Positions 51,295 through 59,727 of a DNA stretch of 64,000 nt are shown here, piece by piece (the stretch's first letter is position 1; each line of letters starts with the position of its first letter). The notes under the pieces are model-generated. The model had not been told where the DNA came from, did not search any database, and saw only the letters and a program-made list of their open reading frames with translations. The DNA lies in the NCBI RefSeq assembly GCF_020735465.1, contig NZ_CP085935.1, forward strand, positions 1,612,001 through 1,676,000, written 5' to 3'. The translations under genes were made by a program, and so were the position numbers. Origin of the DNA: Collinsella stercoris DSM 13279. GTDB taxonomy: Bacteria > Actinomycetota > Coriobacteriia > Coriobacteriales > Coriobacteriaceae.

Positions 51295-52236
51295 CTACGC
51301 CTGCGGCAGGAACTCGCGGACCGTCTGCGCAATGCCCTCACCGGTGAGACCGTAATGGGCGAAGACCTCGGGGCTCGCACCGGTGATGACGGGGGCATCG
51401 GGCAGACTCAGGCACTTGACGGGGCGCGGGCAGCGCTCGCCTACCACCTGGGAGACCATGGAGCCCAGGCCGCCGAAGGGGCTGTGCTCCTCGACTGTCA
51501 CCACAACGCGAGCATCGCGGGCAGCCTCGACAACGGCATCCTCATCCAGCGGCTTCACGCAATACATGTCGAGTACGGTGGCGGAGACGCCCTGGCTGGC
51601 GAGGATATCGGCAGCATCTATCGCGTGACGCGCCATCTCGCCCGCAGCGATAATTGCAACATCCTTGCCGCGACGCACCCACGTGGCGCGGTCCATCTCG
51701 AACGGACAATCGGTCTCCGTATACACGTCCTCCACCGGGTTGCGACCCACGCGCACGTAGGCAGGCTTGTCGTCCACCACCAGTTCACGCATCAGGGCGG
51801 CAGTCTGGAAGCGATCGCTCGGCAGGTACACGCGCATGTTGGGCACCGCGCTCATGGCCGCGATATCCTGGGCGGAGTGATGACTCATGCCGAGCGCTCC
51901 GTAACTCACACCACCTGAGATACCGATGAGCTTGACGTTCGTATTCGAGTACGCCACATCGACCTTGCACTGCTCGTAGGAACGCGTGGTGAGGAAGCAC
52001 GCGGGGCTTGCCGCAAAGGGCCGCTTTCCCATGGCGGCCATGCCGGCGGCGGTGCTCACCAAATTCTGCTCGGCAATTCCCATCTCAACAGAACGCTCAG
52101 GAAATGCCTCGAAGAACGGCGTAAGCGATGCGGAACCGCGCGAGTCGGAACAAAGAACGACAATGTCTTCGTCATGCGAAGCCGCGGCGAGCAGCTCGTC
52201 GCAGATGACCTTGCGGTTGGGGACGGTGTTAGGCAT
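51295..52236 (-). CDS. Transketolase-like C-terminal subunit
   Basis: The 313-residue protein covers the pyrimidine-binding and C-terminal domains of transketolase. It has VEMGIAEQNLVSTAAGMAAMGKRPF (the catalytic Glu that activates thiamine is in GIAEQN) and VTVEEHSPFGGLGSMV. Together with the next gene it forms a complete enzyme, as in two-subunit transketolases such as AptA/AptB. Its start overlaps the stop of the N-terminal subunit gene by 8 bases, with AAGGAGG upstream. This split is therefore genuine and not a frameshift. Confidence 0.9.
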   Translation of the reverse strand: MPNTVPNRKVICDELLAAASHDEDIVVLCSDSRGSASLTPFFEAFPERSVEMGIAEQNLVSTAAGMAAMGKRPFAASPACFLTTRSYEQCKVDVAYSNTNVKLIGISGGVSYGALGMSHHSAQDIAAMSAVPNMRVYLPSDRFQTAALMRELVVDDKPAYVRVGRNPVEDVYTETDCPFEMDRATWVRRGKDVAIIAAGEMARHAIDAADILASQGVSATVLDMYCVKPLDEDAVVEAARDARVVVTVEEHSPFGGLGSMVSQVVGERCPRPVKCLSLPDAPVITGASPEVFAHYGLTGEGIAQTVREFLPQA

Positions 52237-53065
52237 GGCGGGCCTCCTTGCGGGCGGCGAAATCAGCGACGATCCGGGCGTATTCCTCGGCATTGGGCAG
52301 GTGGTGATGCCAGCCGGCCTTGTCCTCCATGATCGGGGAGCCGTAGCCCTTCACCGTGTTGAGGATGATCACCGTGGGCTTTCCCTTGGTGCGCGACGCC
52401 AGGCCGAGCGCCTCGTCGATCGCGGCGACGTCGTTGCCGGGGATGGACAGCACGTTCCAGCCGAACGACGCCCAGCGCTCCTCCTGTGAGTCCTGCTTCA
52501 TCACGTCCTCGGTGCAACCCGAGATCTGCAGGCGGTTGCGGTCCACGAGCGCACACAGGTTGTCGAGCGCGTAGTTGCCGCCGCTCATGGCGCCCTCCCA
52601 CACGGAGCCCTCGGCGAGCTCGCCGTCGCCCATGATGGTGTAGACGCGCGTGGGCCGCTTGTCCATGCGGGCGGCCAGCGCCATGCCGACGGCCACGGGA
52701 AGGCCGTGGCCCAGCGAGCCGGAGTTCATCTCGATGCCGGGCAGCTTGTTGTTGGGATGCCCGATGTAAGGGCTTCCGAACTGCGAGAACCGCGCCTTGA
52801 CATCGTCGAGGTCCAGATAGCCCTCATGGCACAGCACGGCGTAGTAGGCCTCCATAGCGTGGCCCTTCGACAGGACAAAACGATCGCGATCGGGGTCATC
52901 CACGCGGCTGGGCGCGATGTTCAGATGGCGTGCATACAGGACCATGAGCGCATCGATCACGCTCATGTCGCCGCCGATATGGCCGCCCTTTCCGGCCATG
53001 ATGATGTCAACGCAGTCGCGGCGCAAATCCCACCGCAGCGTCTCAAGCTCCTCGATAGTTGCCAC
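52229..53065 (-). CDS. Transketolase-like N-terminal (thiamine diphosphate) subunit
   Basis: The 278-residue protein is the thiamine-diphosphate-binding half of a two-subunit transketolase. GGHIGGDMSVIDAL, LSKGHAMEAYYAVL and GSLGHGLPVAVGMALAA are present, as is the cofactor motif GDGELAEGSVWEGAMSGGNYALDN. It is translationally coupled to the C-terminal subunit gene. The enzyme moves a two-carbon unit between sugar phosphates. In the apiose pathway it turns apulose 4-phosphate plus glyceraldehyde 3-phosphate into xylulose 5-phosphate and dihydroxyacetone phosphate. A hairpin-rich gap of 167 bases separates it from the isomerase gene. Confidence 0.9.
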   Translation of the reverse strand: MATIEELETLRWDLRRDCVDIIMAGKGGHIGGDMSVIDALMVLYARHLNIAPSRVDDPDRDRFVLSKGHAMEAYYAVLCHEGYLDLDDVKARFSQFGSPYIGHPNNKLPGIEMNSGSLGHGLPVAVGMALAARMDKRPTRVYTIMGDGELAEGSVWEGAMSGGNYALDNLCALVDRNRLQISGCTEDVMKQDSQEERWASFGWNVLSIPGNDVAAIDEALGLASRTKGKPTVIILNTVKGYGSPIMEDKAGWHHHLPNAEEYARIVADFAARKEARHA

Positions 53066-53111
53066 AAATAACTCCTTTCAGGAGAGCGCCCCATATGAGG
53101 CCTTCGCGTTT

Positions 53112-53198
53112 CCACAGTGCCCGAGATTCGGGCGAAAGAGGAGCGAAGCGTACTTCGGTACGTGAGCGACGATTGAGCCCGAAGATCGGGTGCTGTGG
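53112..53198 (-). ncRNA. Intercistronic nested hairpin with UUCG-type loop
   Basis: Outer arms of 22 bases (53112-53133 and 53177-53198) pair with four mismatches. Inside, CGTAC-TTCG-GTACG (53149-53162) is a hairpin with a stable UUCG loop on the plus strand. It lies between the isomerase gene and the transketolase N-subunit gene on the minus strand. It may stabilise or attenuate the operon mRNA, or may belong to a family of structured elements. It does not share the core motifs of elements 1-4. Confidence 0.5.
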
Positions 53199-53232
53199 TA
53201 GCGCGCCGGCACGTTCCGACCGAGTAGCCCCG

Positions 53233-54633
53233 TTACTCACCGCGCAGGTAAGCGCGGACCTCCTCCTCGATCGGGTCGTACAGGTCCGGCTTGACGCCGA
53301 TGTACTTGCAGGCCTCGTACAACACCGGCACCACATCGGCATGAATGGCAACGCAATGGTGGATATAGGGGCCTTCGACGATCTTCGCCTCGAGGCGCTT
53401 GAGATTGTCCACCTCAACCCACAAATACGTGCCCATCCCCTTGGGGCCGTCAATACCACGTGCGCGGCCGAGCAACATCGAGTATTCGCCGTTGTCGCCG
53501 TCGAAGCGGGCAAGCGTAAGCTCTCCATGCTTGGCTTCCGCGGTCAGCGCACCGGGATGGTCAAACGCAAGGGGGTAGGTCAAACGCGGCTTCTCGCATG
53601 CGACGGAGCACGGCCAAGGCCCGCAGTGCTGCAACAGCTCACCGTTCTCATTGTCGGGATGGCGAACGGTCCAGTCGGCAAACATGCCACGATGACGGCC
53701 CAAGTCAGCGGCCTCTACCAGCAGCGCGGTGATAGCTCCATGGATGTCGGTCTCGCACACGATCGGGATACCCATCTCGTTGAGGATCGCGTTGGCAGCG
53801 CATGGCATAATACCCAGCTCGGCCTGGAGGGCATTCCAGCACTGAATGGCGCCGGCGTTGCAGCCGTACTTATCGATGAGACTCTTCATGCCGGCGGCCA
53901 GACCCGCAACCTCGGGCACCTTGTCCTCGGGAATCTCGATGACCATGTTCTCGCGAATGTAGGCGAGCATCTCGGCCATGACGGCATCGTTTGCCTGCGC
54001 CTCGCGCACGGACTGGATGAGCTCGGTCATGGGGACCGGCGCCAACTGAATATTGAATTTCTCGAGCAGCTCACCCTCGTTGCACATCGTTGTCCAGAAA
54101 TCGAACGGTCGCGTGGACATCTGCAGAATGCGGATGTGCTTGAAGGTGCGCACCACGTTGCACACCGCAAGGAAGTCCCACACGCCGCACTCGAACTCGG
54201 GGTCGGTCAGACGGCAGTTGGTCATGTACGTGAACGGAACCTGGAATCGGCGCAGGACCTTACCGGTGGCGAACAAACCGCACTGCGAGTCGCGCAGGCG
54301 CGTCCCATCGGGCTCGGGGCGCTCATCACGCGGACCCCACAGCAAAACGGGCTTGCCCAGCTCGCGGGCGAGACGTGCGCACAGGTATTCGGTGCCAAAA
54401 TTGCAATGCGCAAGCATGATGCCATCGACGCCCTCCGCGCGGAACTTGTCGAGGATTGGCTGAATGTGGCTATCGTCAAACAGCAGCCCCTCTTCGTTCA
54501 CGTCATCGATGTCAACCACGTCAACGCCGAGTTCGCGCAGACGCTCAACCGTAAGTCCGCGGTACTTGATGGCGTCCGGCGCACTGAAAATGCTTCGACG
54601 GGTGGGCACAAAGCCCAATTTGATCGTATCCAC
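53233..54633 (-). CDS. L-fucose/L-arabinose isomerase-family protein (probable sugar isomerase)
   Basis: A 466-residue member of the fucose/arabinose isomerase family. The N-terminal part has LRELGVDVVDIDDVNEEG and GVDGIMLAHCNFGTE. The C-terminal part has VCETDIHGAITALL, with the metal-binding glutamate, and IHHCVAIHADV, with histidines near the end. It would interconvert an aldose and a ketose, the first step before the FGGY kinase and transketolase of the same operon. GTG at 54633 is chosen because GAGAGGGG lies 5 bases upstream. It is the first gene of the operon. Substrate is not readable; D-apiose is a hypothesis from context. Confidence 0.82.
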   Translation of the reverse strand: MDTIKLGFVPTRRSIFSAPDAIKYRGLTVERLRELGVDVVDIDDVNEEGLLFDDSHIQPILDKFRAEGVDGIMLAHCNFGTEYLCARLARELGKPVLLWGPRDERPEPDGTRLRDSQCGLFATGKVLRRFQVPFTYMTNCRLTDPEFECGVWDFLAVCNVVRTFKHIRILQMSTRPFDFWTTMCNEGELLEKFNIQLAPVPMTELIQSVREAQANDAVMAEMLAYIRENMVIEIPEDKVPEVAGLAAGMKSLIDKYGCNAGAIQCWNALQAELGIMPCAANAILNEMGIPIVCETDIHGAITALLVEAADLGRHRGMFADWTVRHPDNENGELLQHCGPWPCSVACEKPRLTYPLAFDHPGALTAEAKHGELTLARFDGDNGEYSMLLGRARGIDGPKGMGTYLWVEVDNLKRLEAKIVEGPYIHHCVAIHADVVPVLYEACKYIGVKPDLYDPIEEEVRAYLRGE

Positions 54634-54885
54634 AATCGCCCCTCTCCCGCTCACGTAGAGCATGGGTATAGTTCCATACTGTTTACCTAAATGTTTTATA
54701 CCAGTGTTTACAAGTTTTTAGGTTCTAAACCTGTAAACGGTATATAAATCTCAGTAAATGGAGTTAAACATGTTGATTAGGTTGATGTGGATGAAGCGCG
54801 ATCGGCTCGTTGGACGACATGACCTCTGTACAGAATCAGATTGGGCGCCCTCGGCGCGCTTGTCATTTATTGAGTCGACATAACC
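54634..54885. promoter_or_regulatory. Promoter/operator region of the isomerase-transketolase-kinase operon
   Basis: AT-rich stretch with GTTTACA (54706-54712) and TGTAAAC (54732-54738) as inverted arms, and AGGTT-cta-AACCT (54720-54732) nested between them. Another GTTTACC-type half-site is at 54681. Such TAAAC/GTTTA sites are typical of LacI-family binding. The lacI gene directly upstream is the likely regulator. Confidence 0.6.
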
Positions 54886-54935
54886 GGATGGGGTGGGGAC
54901 CGCGCGTGAACACTCGCGCGATCCCCACCCCATCC
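54886..54935 (-). terminator. Large hairpin after lacI
   Basis: GGATGGGGTGGGGA and TCCCCACCCCATCC form a 14-bp stem. A CGCGCG/CGCGCG pairing lies above it. It lies 70 bases past the lacI stop on the minus strand. No T-run follows, but stem strength is exceptional. Confidence 0.6.
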
Positions 54936-55004
54936 AAGTCGCTGTCTGTCATTTGCCCCCGAACCGATAGCGCAAGCAATTAATCTGGGGGGAAATGTCT
55001 AAGC

Positions 55005-56018
55005 CTAGCGGATGTCCGCCACGCTCTTCCGCTCGACAAAATAGGTGCTTACCTGCGTTTTGCAGGTATATTTCTTGGGATTGGAGATGTTGCCCACCAG
55101 ACGGCGCACCGCGATCTCCCCCACCTCATGCTTGAGCACATGCACGGTGGTAAGCGGCGGGTTCGAGAATGCGCCGACAGACAGGTCATCAAAACCAATA
55201 ATGGAGACCTCATGTGGCACTTCAATACCAGCTTCTGAAAGCGCCCTCAGAGCCCCGACCGCCAACACGTCGTTATCTGCGAAAAAGGCGGTAGGGAGCT
55301 CTTCTCGCGGCGTTTGGGCAAGCCATGCGGCCATGTCTTCGTACGCGGTCTCAAGCGTCGTGCCCAGCAGCACGTGCCAGGCGTCCTTCGATTCGACACC
55401 CGCCTCAGCGAGCGCCCGCTCGAACCCGCGCTCACGCGCCTTGAAGTTCTGGATGCGGAAATCGCCCGCAAGGTACCCGATCTTGCGATGGCCGTTTTCG
55501 ATCAGATGGTTGACTGCGCGGAGGGTCGAATCCTCGTTGGACATCACAACCGCATCGAAATCGAACTGGTCGCTCCAGCTATCGAGCACGATGATGTGCG
55601 CAGCGCAATTGCGGAACAGCTCAAAATCTTCTTCACCGAGCTCGGTGCCCAGCAGCACAATGGCAGCTGATGGATCGTGGGTAATTGCCTCGACTTGTGA
55701 GCGGGCTGCAGCCACGTCGGAGAAGTCGAGTGAAACAAAGGAGGTGCTCATCCCATGACGTCGGGCCTGGCGCTCCACACCCTCGATAACCGAAGGGTGA
55801 AACGTACTCTCGTCGACAATCTTGCCGTTTTTACGCGCAAGGACAAATGTGATGGCGTCCAGCTGAGAGGGCTGCTGATAACCCATGTTTTGAGCGGCGT
55901 CCCGAATGATACGCGCCGTCTCCTCGCTCACGCTGCGTTTTCCATTAAGAGCGTTGGAAACCGTCGCGGGAGAAAACCCCGTCACTCGACTGATCTCCCT
56001 CACGCTGACCTTCGCCAT
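55005..56018 (-). CDS. LacI-family transcriptional regulator
   Basis: A 337-residue regulator with helix-turn-helix VSVREISRVTGFSPATVSNALNG (about residues 4-26) and a sugar-binding domain. It lies just upstream of the isomerase-transketolase-kinase operon on the same strand, after a strong hairpin. Three regions carry TAAAC/GTTTA palindromes: its own promoter (56036-56051), the operon promoter (54706-54738) and the esterase promoter (38970-38983). It probably controls all three. The inducer is unknown. Confidence 0.9.
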   Translation of the reverse strand: MAKVSVREISRVTGFSPATVSNALNGKRSVSEETARIIRDAAQNMGYQQPSQLDAITFVLARKNGKIVDESTFHPSVIEGVERQARRHGMSTSFVSLDFSDVAAARSQVEAITHDPSAAIVLLGTELGEEDFELFRNCAAHIIVLDSWSDQFDFDAVVMSNEDSTLRAVNHLIENGHRKIGYLAGDFRIQNFKARERGFERALAEAGVESKDAWHVLLGTTLETAYEDMAAWLAQTPREELPTAFFADNDVLAVGALRALSEAGIEVPHEVSIIGFDDLSVGAFSNPPLTTVHVLKHEVGEIAVRRLVGNISNPKKYTCKTQVSTYFVERKSVADIR

Positions 56019-56035
56019 GGAATACTCCTAAACAA

Positions 56036-56051
56036 CTAAACAAATGTTTTA
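56036..56051 (-). promoter_or_regulatory. Autoregulatory LacI-type operator
   Basis: CTAAACAAATGTTTTA contains the perfect palindrome AAACA-AA-TGTTT, 18 bases before the lacI start codon. It resembles CTAAACATGTTTAG at 38970. Confidence 0.6.
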
Positions 56052-56216
56052 CTACATGTATAGATACCTCAAATTGCGGGGAGTCACATCGAGTATTCCG
56101 TAAACGGTTGCGATGCACACGATTCATCCCCATCGATTGCGCGCTATCCGCGGACCCAACCACATCGAGGACACCTCTACCCTAACCTTAGGCTTCCTCA
56201 CGTGATGATACTTTTT

Positions 56217-56228
56217 GATAAGCTTATC
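56217..56228 (+). promoter_or_regulatory. 12-bp palindrome before the second rpiR gene
   Basis: GATAAGCTTATC is a perfect palindrome 35 bases before the ATG at 56264, overlapping the expected promoter end. It may be an autoregulatory site. Confidence 0.4.
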
Positions 56229-56263
56229 TGATATCGACAGGCTGCATTCATGCAGGAGGAGCC

Positions 56264-57175
56264 ATGGACATCAAGCGGCGCATGGAGCGCGCAAGCGACT
56301 TCACCCCCTCGGAGCTGCAAATCGCGCGCACCGTCTCGGCGCTCGGGCCTCGATTGCAGAGTCTCACCCTCAAGGAGCTCGCCCTTGCGGCGCACGTCTC
56401 GATCCCAAGCGTGCACCGATTTTGCAAGAAACTCGGCCTCGAGGGCTTCAAGGAGCTCAAGGTCGAAATGGCCAAATCCGACGCGCGACACACCGGCGAG
56501 CGAGGAGAGGTGGACATCAACTTCCCGTTTGCCGCCGACGACACCGCCGACGGCGTCTTGGCGCAGATGGCCTCCGTGTACGAGACGACCCTTTCCGACA
56601 CGCGCGACCTGCTCGACCCCGACTCCCTCGCACACGCCGCAGAGCTGCTCGACAACGCCCTCAGTATCGACATCTACACCCAGTCGCACAACCTCTACCC
56701 AGCTCAGATGTTCTGCGACCGACTGCTCTCCATAGGCCGTCACGCCACGTGCTTCGAGAGCATCGAGCGGCAGTCCCGCACGGCGCTCGCCTCCGACAGG
56801 ACGCACGCAGCGCTTCTCATCTCGTACTCGGGCCTTGGCCCCAATCTCAGCACCTTGCTGCCCATCCTACAGGAACGCGATGTGCCCACAATCTTTGTGG
56901 GAACGCCCCGCGGCGGGCAACTCAATCCGGGACTCAGCATCTACCTGCACGTCAGCGACCGCGAGAGCCTGCAAAACCGCATCACGCAGTTCGCCAGCCA
57001 CATCGCCGTGCAATACGTGCTCGATTCGCTCTTCGGCTGCCTTTTTGCCCGCGACTACGAGCAGAGCCGGGCGTTTTTGGAACGCTCGCTTCCCATCACG
57101 AGCCTGCCCGCCCTGCGCCGTACCGAGCTCAGCCCCACCGAATACGCAGGCGTGATGCTCAACCGCCTGCGGTAG
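56264..57175 (+). CDS. RpiR-family transcriptional regulator with SIS domain
   Basis: A 303-residue regulator with N-terminal helix-turn-helix (SLTLKELALAAHVSIPSVHRFCKKLGLEGFKELK, about residues 33-66). The SIS sugar-phosphate domain is about 115-255, with SYSGLGPNLS marking the binding loop. CAGGAGGAG lies 4 bases before the ATG. It is a single gene divergent from lacI. Target genes are not obvious, and it might respond to sugar phosphates made by the neighbouring operons. Confidence 0.87.
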   Translation: MDIKRRMERASDFTPSELQIARTVSALGPRLQSLTLKELALAAHVSIPSVHRFCKKLGLEGFKELKVEMAKSDARHTGERGEVDINFPFAADDTADGVLAQMASVYETTLSDTRDLLDPDSLAHAAELLDNALSIDIYTQSHNLYPAQMFCDRLLSIGRHATCFESIERQSRTALASDRTHAALLISYSGLGPNLSTLLPILQERDVPTIFVGTPRGGQLNPGLSIYLHVSDRESLQNRITQFASHIAVQYVLDSLFGCLFARDYEQSRAFLERSLPITSLPALRRTELSPTEYAGVMLNRLR

Positions 57176-57255
57176 CGCATATTTGACACATTGTTGTTCG
57201 CGAGTCATCAGAGCATGACCGCTTTAGACCGACCGTTCGAGCGTGCAAGGTGAGA

Positions 57256-58593
57256 CTACTCTTGCTCTGATAGATATCTCTTAACCATGAACGAACAAAA
57301 ATAGGGAAACGTGCGAATGGCGTTCTCATTGCCCACATTCCCCGCACACAGCTTGATTCCGTATTCGATGTCGGGGTATGCGTCCGACGCAATGAGCGTA
57401 CGCATCGATTTTGCCGTCCCATTCTTTGCCTTAACCTCAATAGGCACCAGCCGCGTCTTGGTACGAGCGAAAAAGTCCTGCTCGAGCGTAGAATCTTCCT
57501 TCTTAAAATAATAGAGATCCATGCCGCTCTTCACGAATGCCTCTGCCGCAAAGTTCTCATAGAGAGCCCCCTTGTACACTCCAAGGTTTCGATTCGCCCT
57601 CAGGTCATCACTCGCCTCGTCATCCAGCTGGGAAACAAGTAGACCCGTATCGCTCATGTATAACTTGTACTTGTTCTCATCGTAATTACCCCTCAATGGA
57701 AGCTCTGGATACAGCAGGCATCGGCACACGCTTACAACGCCGGCCTGCTCAAGCCACTCGATACAGCCGCGATAATCCTTAAATCGCGCACCCCGGGCAA
57801 CCTTGGTGATTTGGAACTTCTTGTTCTCCTTGGCAAGCTGGACCGGTACGTGCTTAAACACGTTGAGAATGCGCGTCTGATCCATCCCGTCCGCGTATTT
57901 CCTAATATCCTCTTGATAGTCGGCAATAAGCTGGCGCTGCGCGCTAAGCGTTCCCTCAAAAGAACCACGCGCAATGTACTTGGATATCACAGCTGGCATG
58001 CCACCCAAAATGCAGTAATCCATAAAGAGGCTAGAATACACTTCCATTTCAAGGTCGGAAAATGGGCGCGCCTCGATGAGATGCGCGTTCATCTCCTCGA
58101 TAATCCCTGAGCCGTACCCCTTAGCCCAGAGAAACTCCTCGTAATCCATCGAACGCATCTCATAGTCTGTTTTATAGCCGACACTGTTATGCTCAATGTT
58201 CTTATATGCGATGCCCAGCATAGAACCACTGCAAATAACGTCAAAGCGTTCATCTGTTTTGAAAAACTTAAGCGATGTCGCGATATCCGGAAACTCTTGG
58301 ATCTCATCGAAAAACACCAGTGTCTTCTGCGGAAGAAAACGCTTGCTCGGGTCGATGAGCGTCACGTTGCGAACAATGTCATCCGTCGAGTAGCCATCGG
58401 CAAGAATGGCGCGATATTTTGGTTCTTCAACAAAATTGATCTCGATGACACTCTCATAGGCTCCATGGGCAAATCGACGAATACTCTCCGTTTTACCGAC
58501 TTGACGTGGACCCTTGACAATCAGCGGAAGACGGAACGGATCCGCCTTCCACGCAAGCAGATAGCCATCGATTTTTCTCTTCAAATAGGACAT
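57256..58593 (-). CDS. AAA_14 ATPase with C-terminal DUF4143 domain (second copy of the family)
   Basis: A 445-residue ATPase with Walker A GPRQVGKT (28-35), Walker B LVFFDEIQEFP (about 91-101) and sensor-like ICSGSMLG. The C-terminal DUF4143 part has YENFAAEAFVKSG and RLVPIEVKAKNG, the latter resembling a restriction-nuclease-like fold. It belongs to the same broad family as the protein at 34148-35443 but is only distantly similar. Its DNA is clearly more AT-rich than the neighbours, indicating transfer. Three 19-base direct repeats lie upstream (58660-58743). The function of the family is unknown. Confidence 0.88.
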   Translation of the reverse strand: MSYLKRKIDGYLLAWKADPFRLPLIVKGPRQVGKTESIRRFAHGAYESVIEINFVEEPKYRAILADGYSTDDIVRNVTLIDPSKRFLPQKTLVFFDEIQEFPDIATSLKFFKTDERFDVICSGSMLGIAYKNIEHNSVGYKTDYEMRSMDYEEFLWAKGYGSGIIEEMNAHLIEARPFSDLEMEVYSSLFMDYCILGGMPAVISKYIARGSFEGTLSAQRQLIADYQEDIRKYADGMDQTRILNVFKHVPVQLAKENKKFQITKVARGARFKDYRGCIEWLEQAGVVSVCRCLLYPELPLRGNYDENKYKLYMSDTGLLVSQLDDEASDDLRANRNLGVYKGALYENFAAEAFVKSGMDLYYFKKEDSTLEQDFFARTKTRLVPIEVKAKNGTAKSMRTLIASDAYPDIEYGIKLCAGNVGNENAIRTFPYFCSFMVKRYLSEQE

Positions 58594-58622
58594 AACACGC
58601 CCCTTATTTCACAAGAATTTTC

Positions 58623-58640
58623 TAAGATAGCTTTATCTTA
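58623..58640 (-). promoter_or_regulatory. TAAGATA/TATCTTA inverted repeat before the AAA ATPase gene
   Basis: TAAGATA and TATCTTA form a short inverted repeat about 30 bases upstream of the start codon, between the gene and the direct-repeat array. It is a likely promoter or operator element. Confidence 0.45.
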
Positions 58641-58659
58641 GTATTTACCTGCGATTTTT

Positions 58660-58743
58660 ACAATTTCATGAGCGAGTTATTCTTAGTTGTCTACAATTTC
58701 ATGAGCGAGTTTTTGTAATTGACAACAATTTCATGAGCGAGTT
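58660..58743 (-). repeat. Three 19-bp direct repeats (iterons) upstream of the AAA ATPase gene
   Basis: ACAATTTCATGAGCGAGTT occurs at 58660-58678, 58693-58711 and 58725-58743, at steps of 33 and 32 bases, close to three helical turns. The intervening bases differ. The array lies 67 bases upstream of the ATPase start, the same arrangement as at the first AAA_14 gene though with different repeat sequence. Confidence 0.8.
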
Positions 58744-58769
58744 TTGACGAGGTGAGTACTCAAAAGGGA

Positions 58770-59621
58770 TCACCGGTCTCGGCGTTTGGCGGCAGTCGTG
58801 AGACACTCGCGCAACCCCTCGGCAAACTCCTCGACATGGTCCCAGGAGGCATCCTTCACCACGTCGATCACGGCCGAGGAAATCGTCACCGTGATGAGGG
58901 AGAACACGATCTTGACCACGGGGATATAGGTGAGGGAAAGGGCGAGCACCGTTAGGTCGGTGAACAGGTAGCACCGGCCCACGCGCCAACCCGTGATCTT
59001 GGAAATCGACAGGGCGAGCGCGTCGTCGCCGCCGGCGGAGGCGCCCTGGCGAATCACCAGGCCAACGCCCACGCCCACGAACAGCGCACCCAGCACGGCC
59101 GCCGTCAAAGGCTGGTTGGACAAATTGGGCAGCATATACGGAAGGCTCTCCCACAAGCGGTAAAAACACGCAACGGCGACCGTCGCCACGGCGGACCAGC
59201 CCAAAAAGCCGCCGCCGAGAATCTTGAGGGCAATGAGATACGAAAGGCCGTCGAGCACGGGCGACACGATGGATGCGGGCACGCCAAACCAGTGATCGCC
59301 GAAGAGCACGAGCCCTATGATGCCACCCTCGGTGATGCCCGTAACGTTATGGATGTTGTGGACGCCGAAGGTGAAGATCGCGGACCCGATCAGGATGAAC
59401 GCCACGTGCTTGATGAACTCGCGCGGGCTCAGCCCCGCAATGCGCATGCCCGACGCGCGATCGCCCCTGCAGGTGCATCGCTTTGCGGGACTGCTCGCCC
59501 GCCCTTGGTGCACGGCTTCGCCGTCGGCCTCACAGACGATGCTCGAACTGTCGCCCTCCGCGGAGGAGTCGCTGCTATTGATGGTTGTCAAATCTTGGTG
59601 CTGCGTATTCGTGCGCGGCAT
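58770..59621 (-). CDS. YitT-family membrane protein (DUF161/DUF2179)
   Basis: A 283-residue protein with a polar 60-residue N-terminal tail, then about five to six membrane segments. The YitT hallmarks GITEGGIIGLVL and RQGASAGGDDALALSISKITGWRVG are present. The soluble C-terminal domain is short compared with typical YitT proteins. The family is widespread and of unknown function. ATG at 59621 is chosen because GGGAG lies about 10 bases upstream. A TTG six codons earlier would have no site. Confidence 0.85.
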   Translation of the reverse strand: MPRTNTQHQDLTTINSSDSSAEGDSSSIVCEADGEAVHQGRASSPAKRCTCRGDRASGMRIAGLSPREFIKHVAFILIGSAIFTFGVHNIHNVTGITEGGIIGLVLFGDHWFGVPASIVSPVLDGLSYLIALKILGGGFLGWSAVATVAVACFYRLWESLPYMLPNLSNQPLTAAVLGALFVGVGVGLVIRQGASAGGDDALALSISKITGWRVGRCYLFTDLTVLALSLTYIPVVKIVFSLITVTISSAVIDVVKDASWDHVEEFAEGLRECLTTAAKRRDR

Positions 59622-59727
59622 GTATATCACGTCTCCCAAGTGATTGGCGTGATTCTAGGCTATCTGAGGTTGGAACCGGCGGCAAGCTCGACACGATTGG
59701 GACACGCCCACGTTCACGCGCTCTTCA

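Noticed and set aside
51295..53065. Transketolase genes as one gene broken by a frameshift
   Set aside because: The downstream half has its own AAGGAGG and ATG overlapping the upstream stop by 8 bases, and two-subunit transketolases are a known form.
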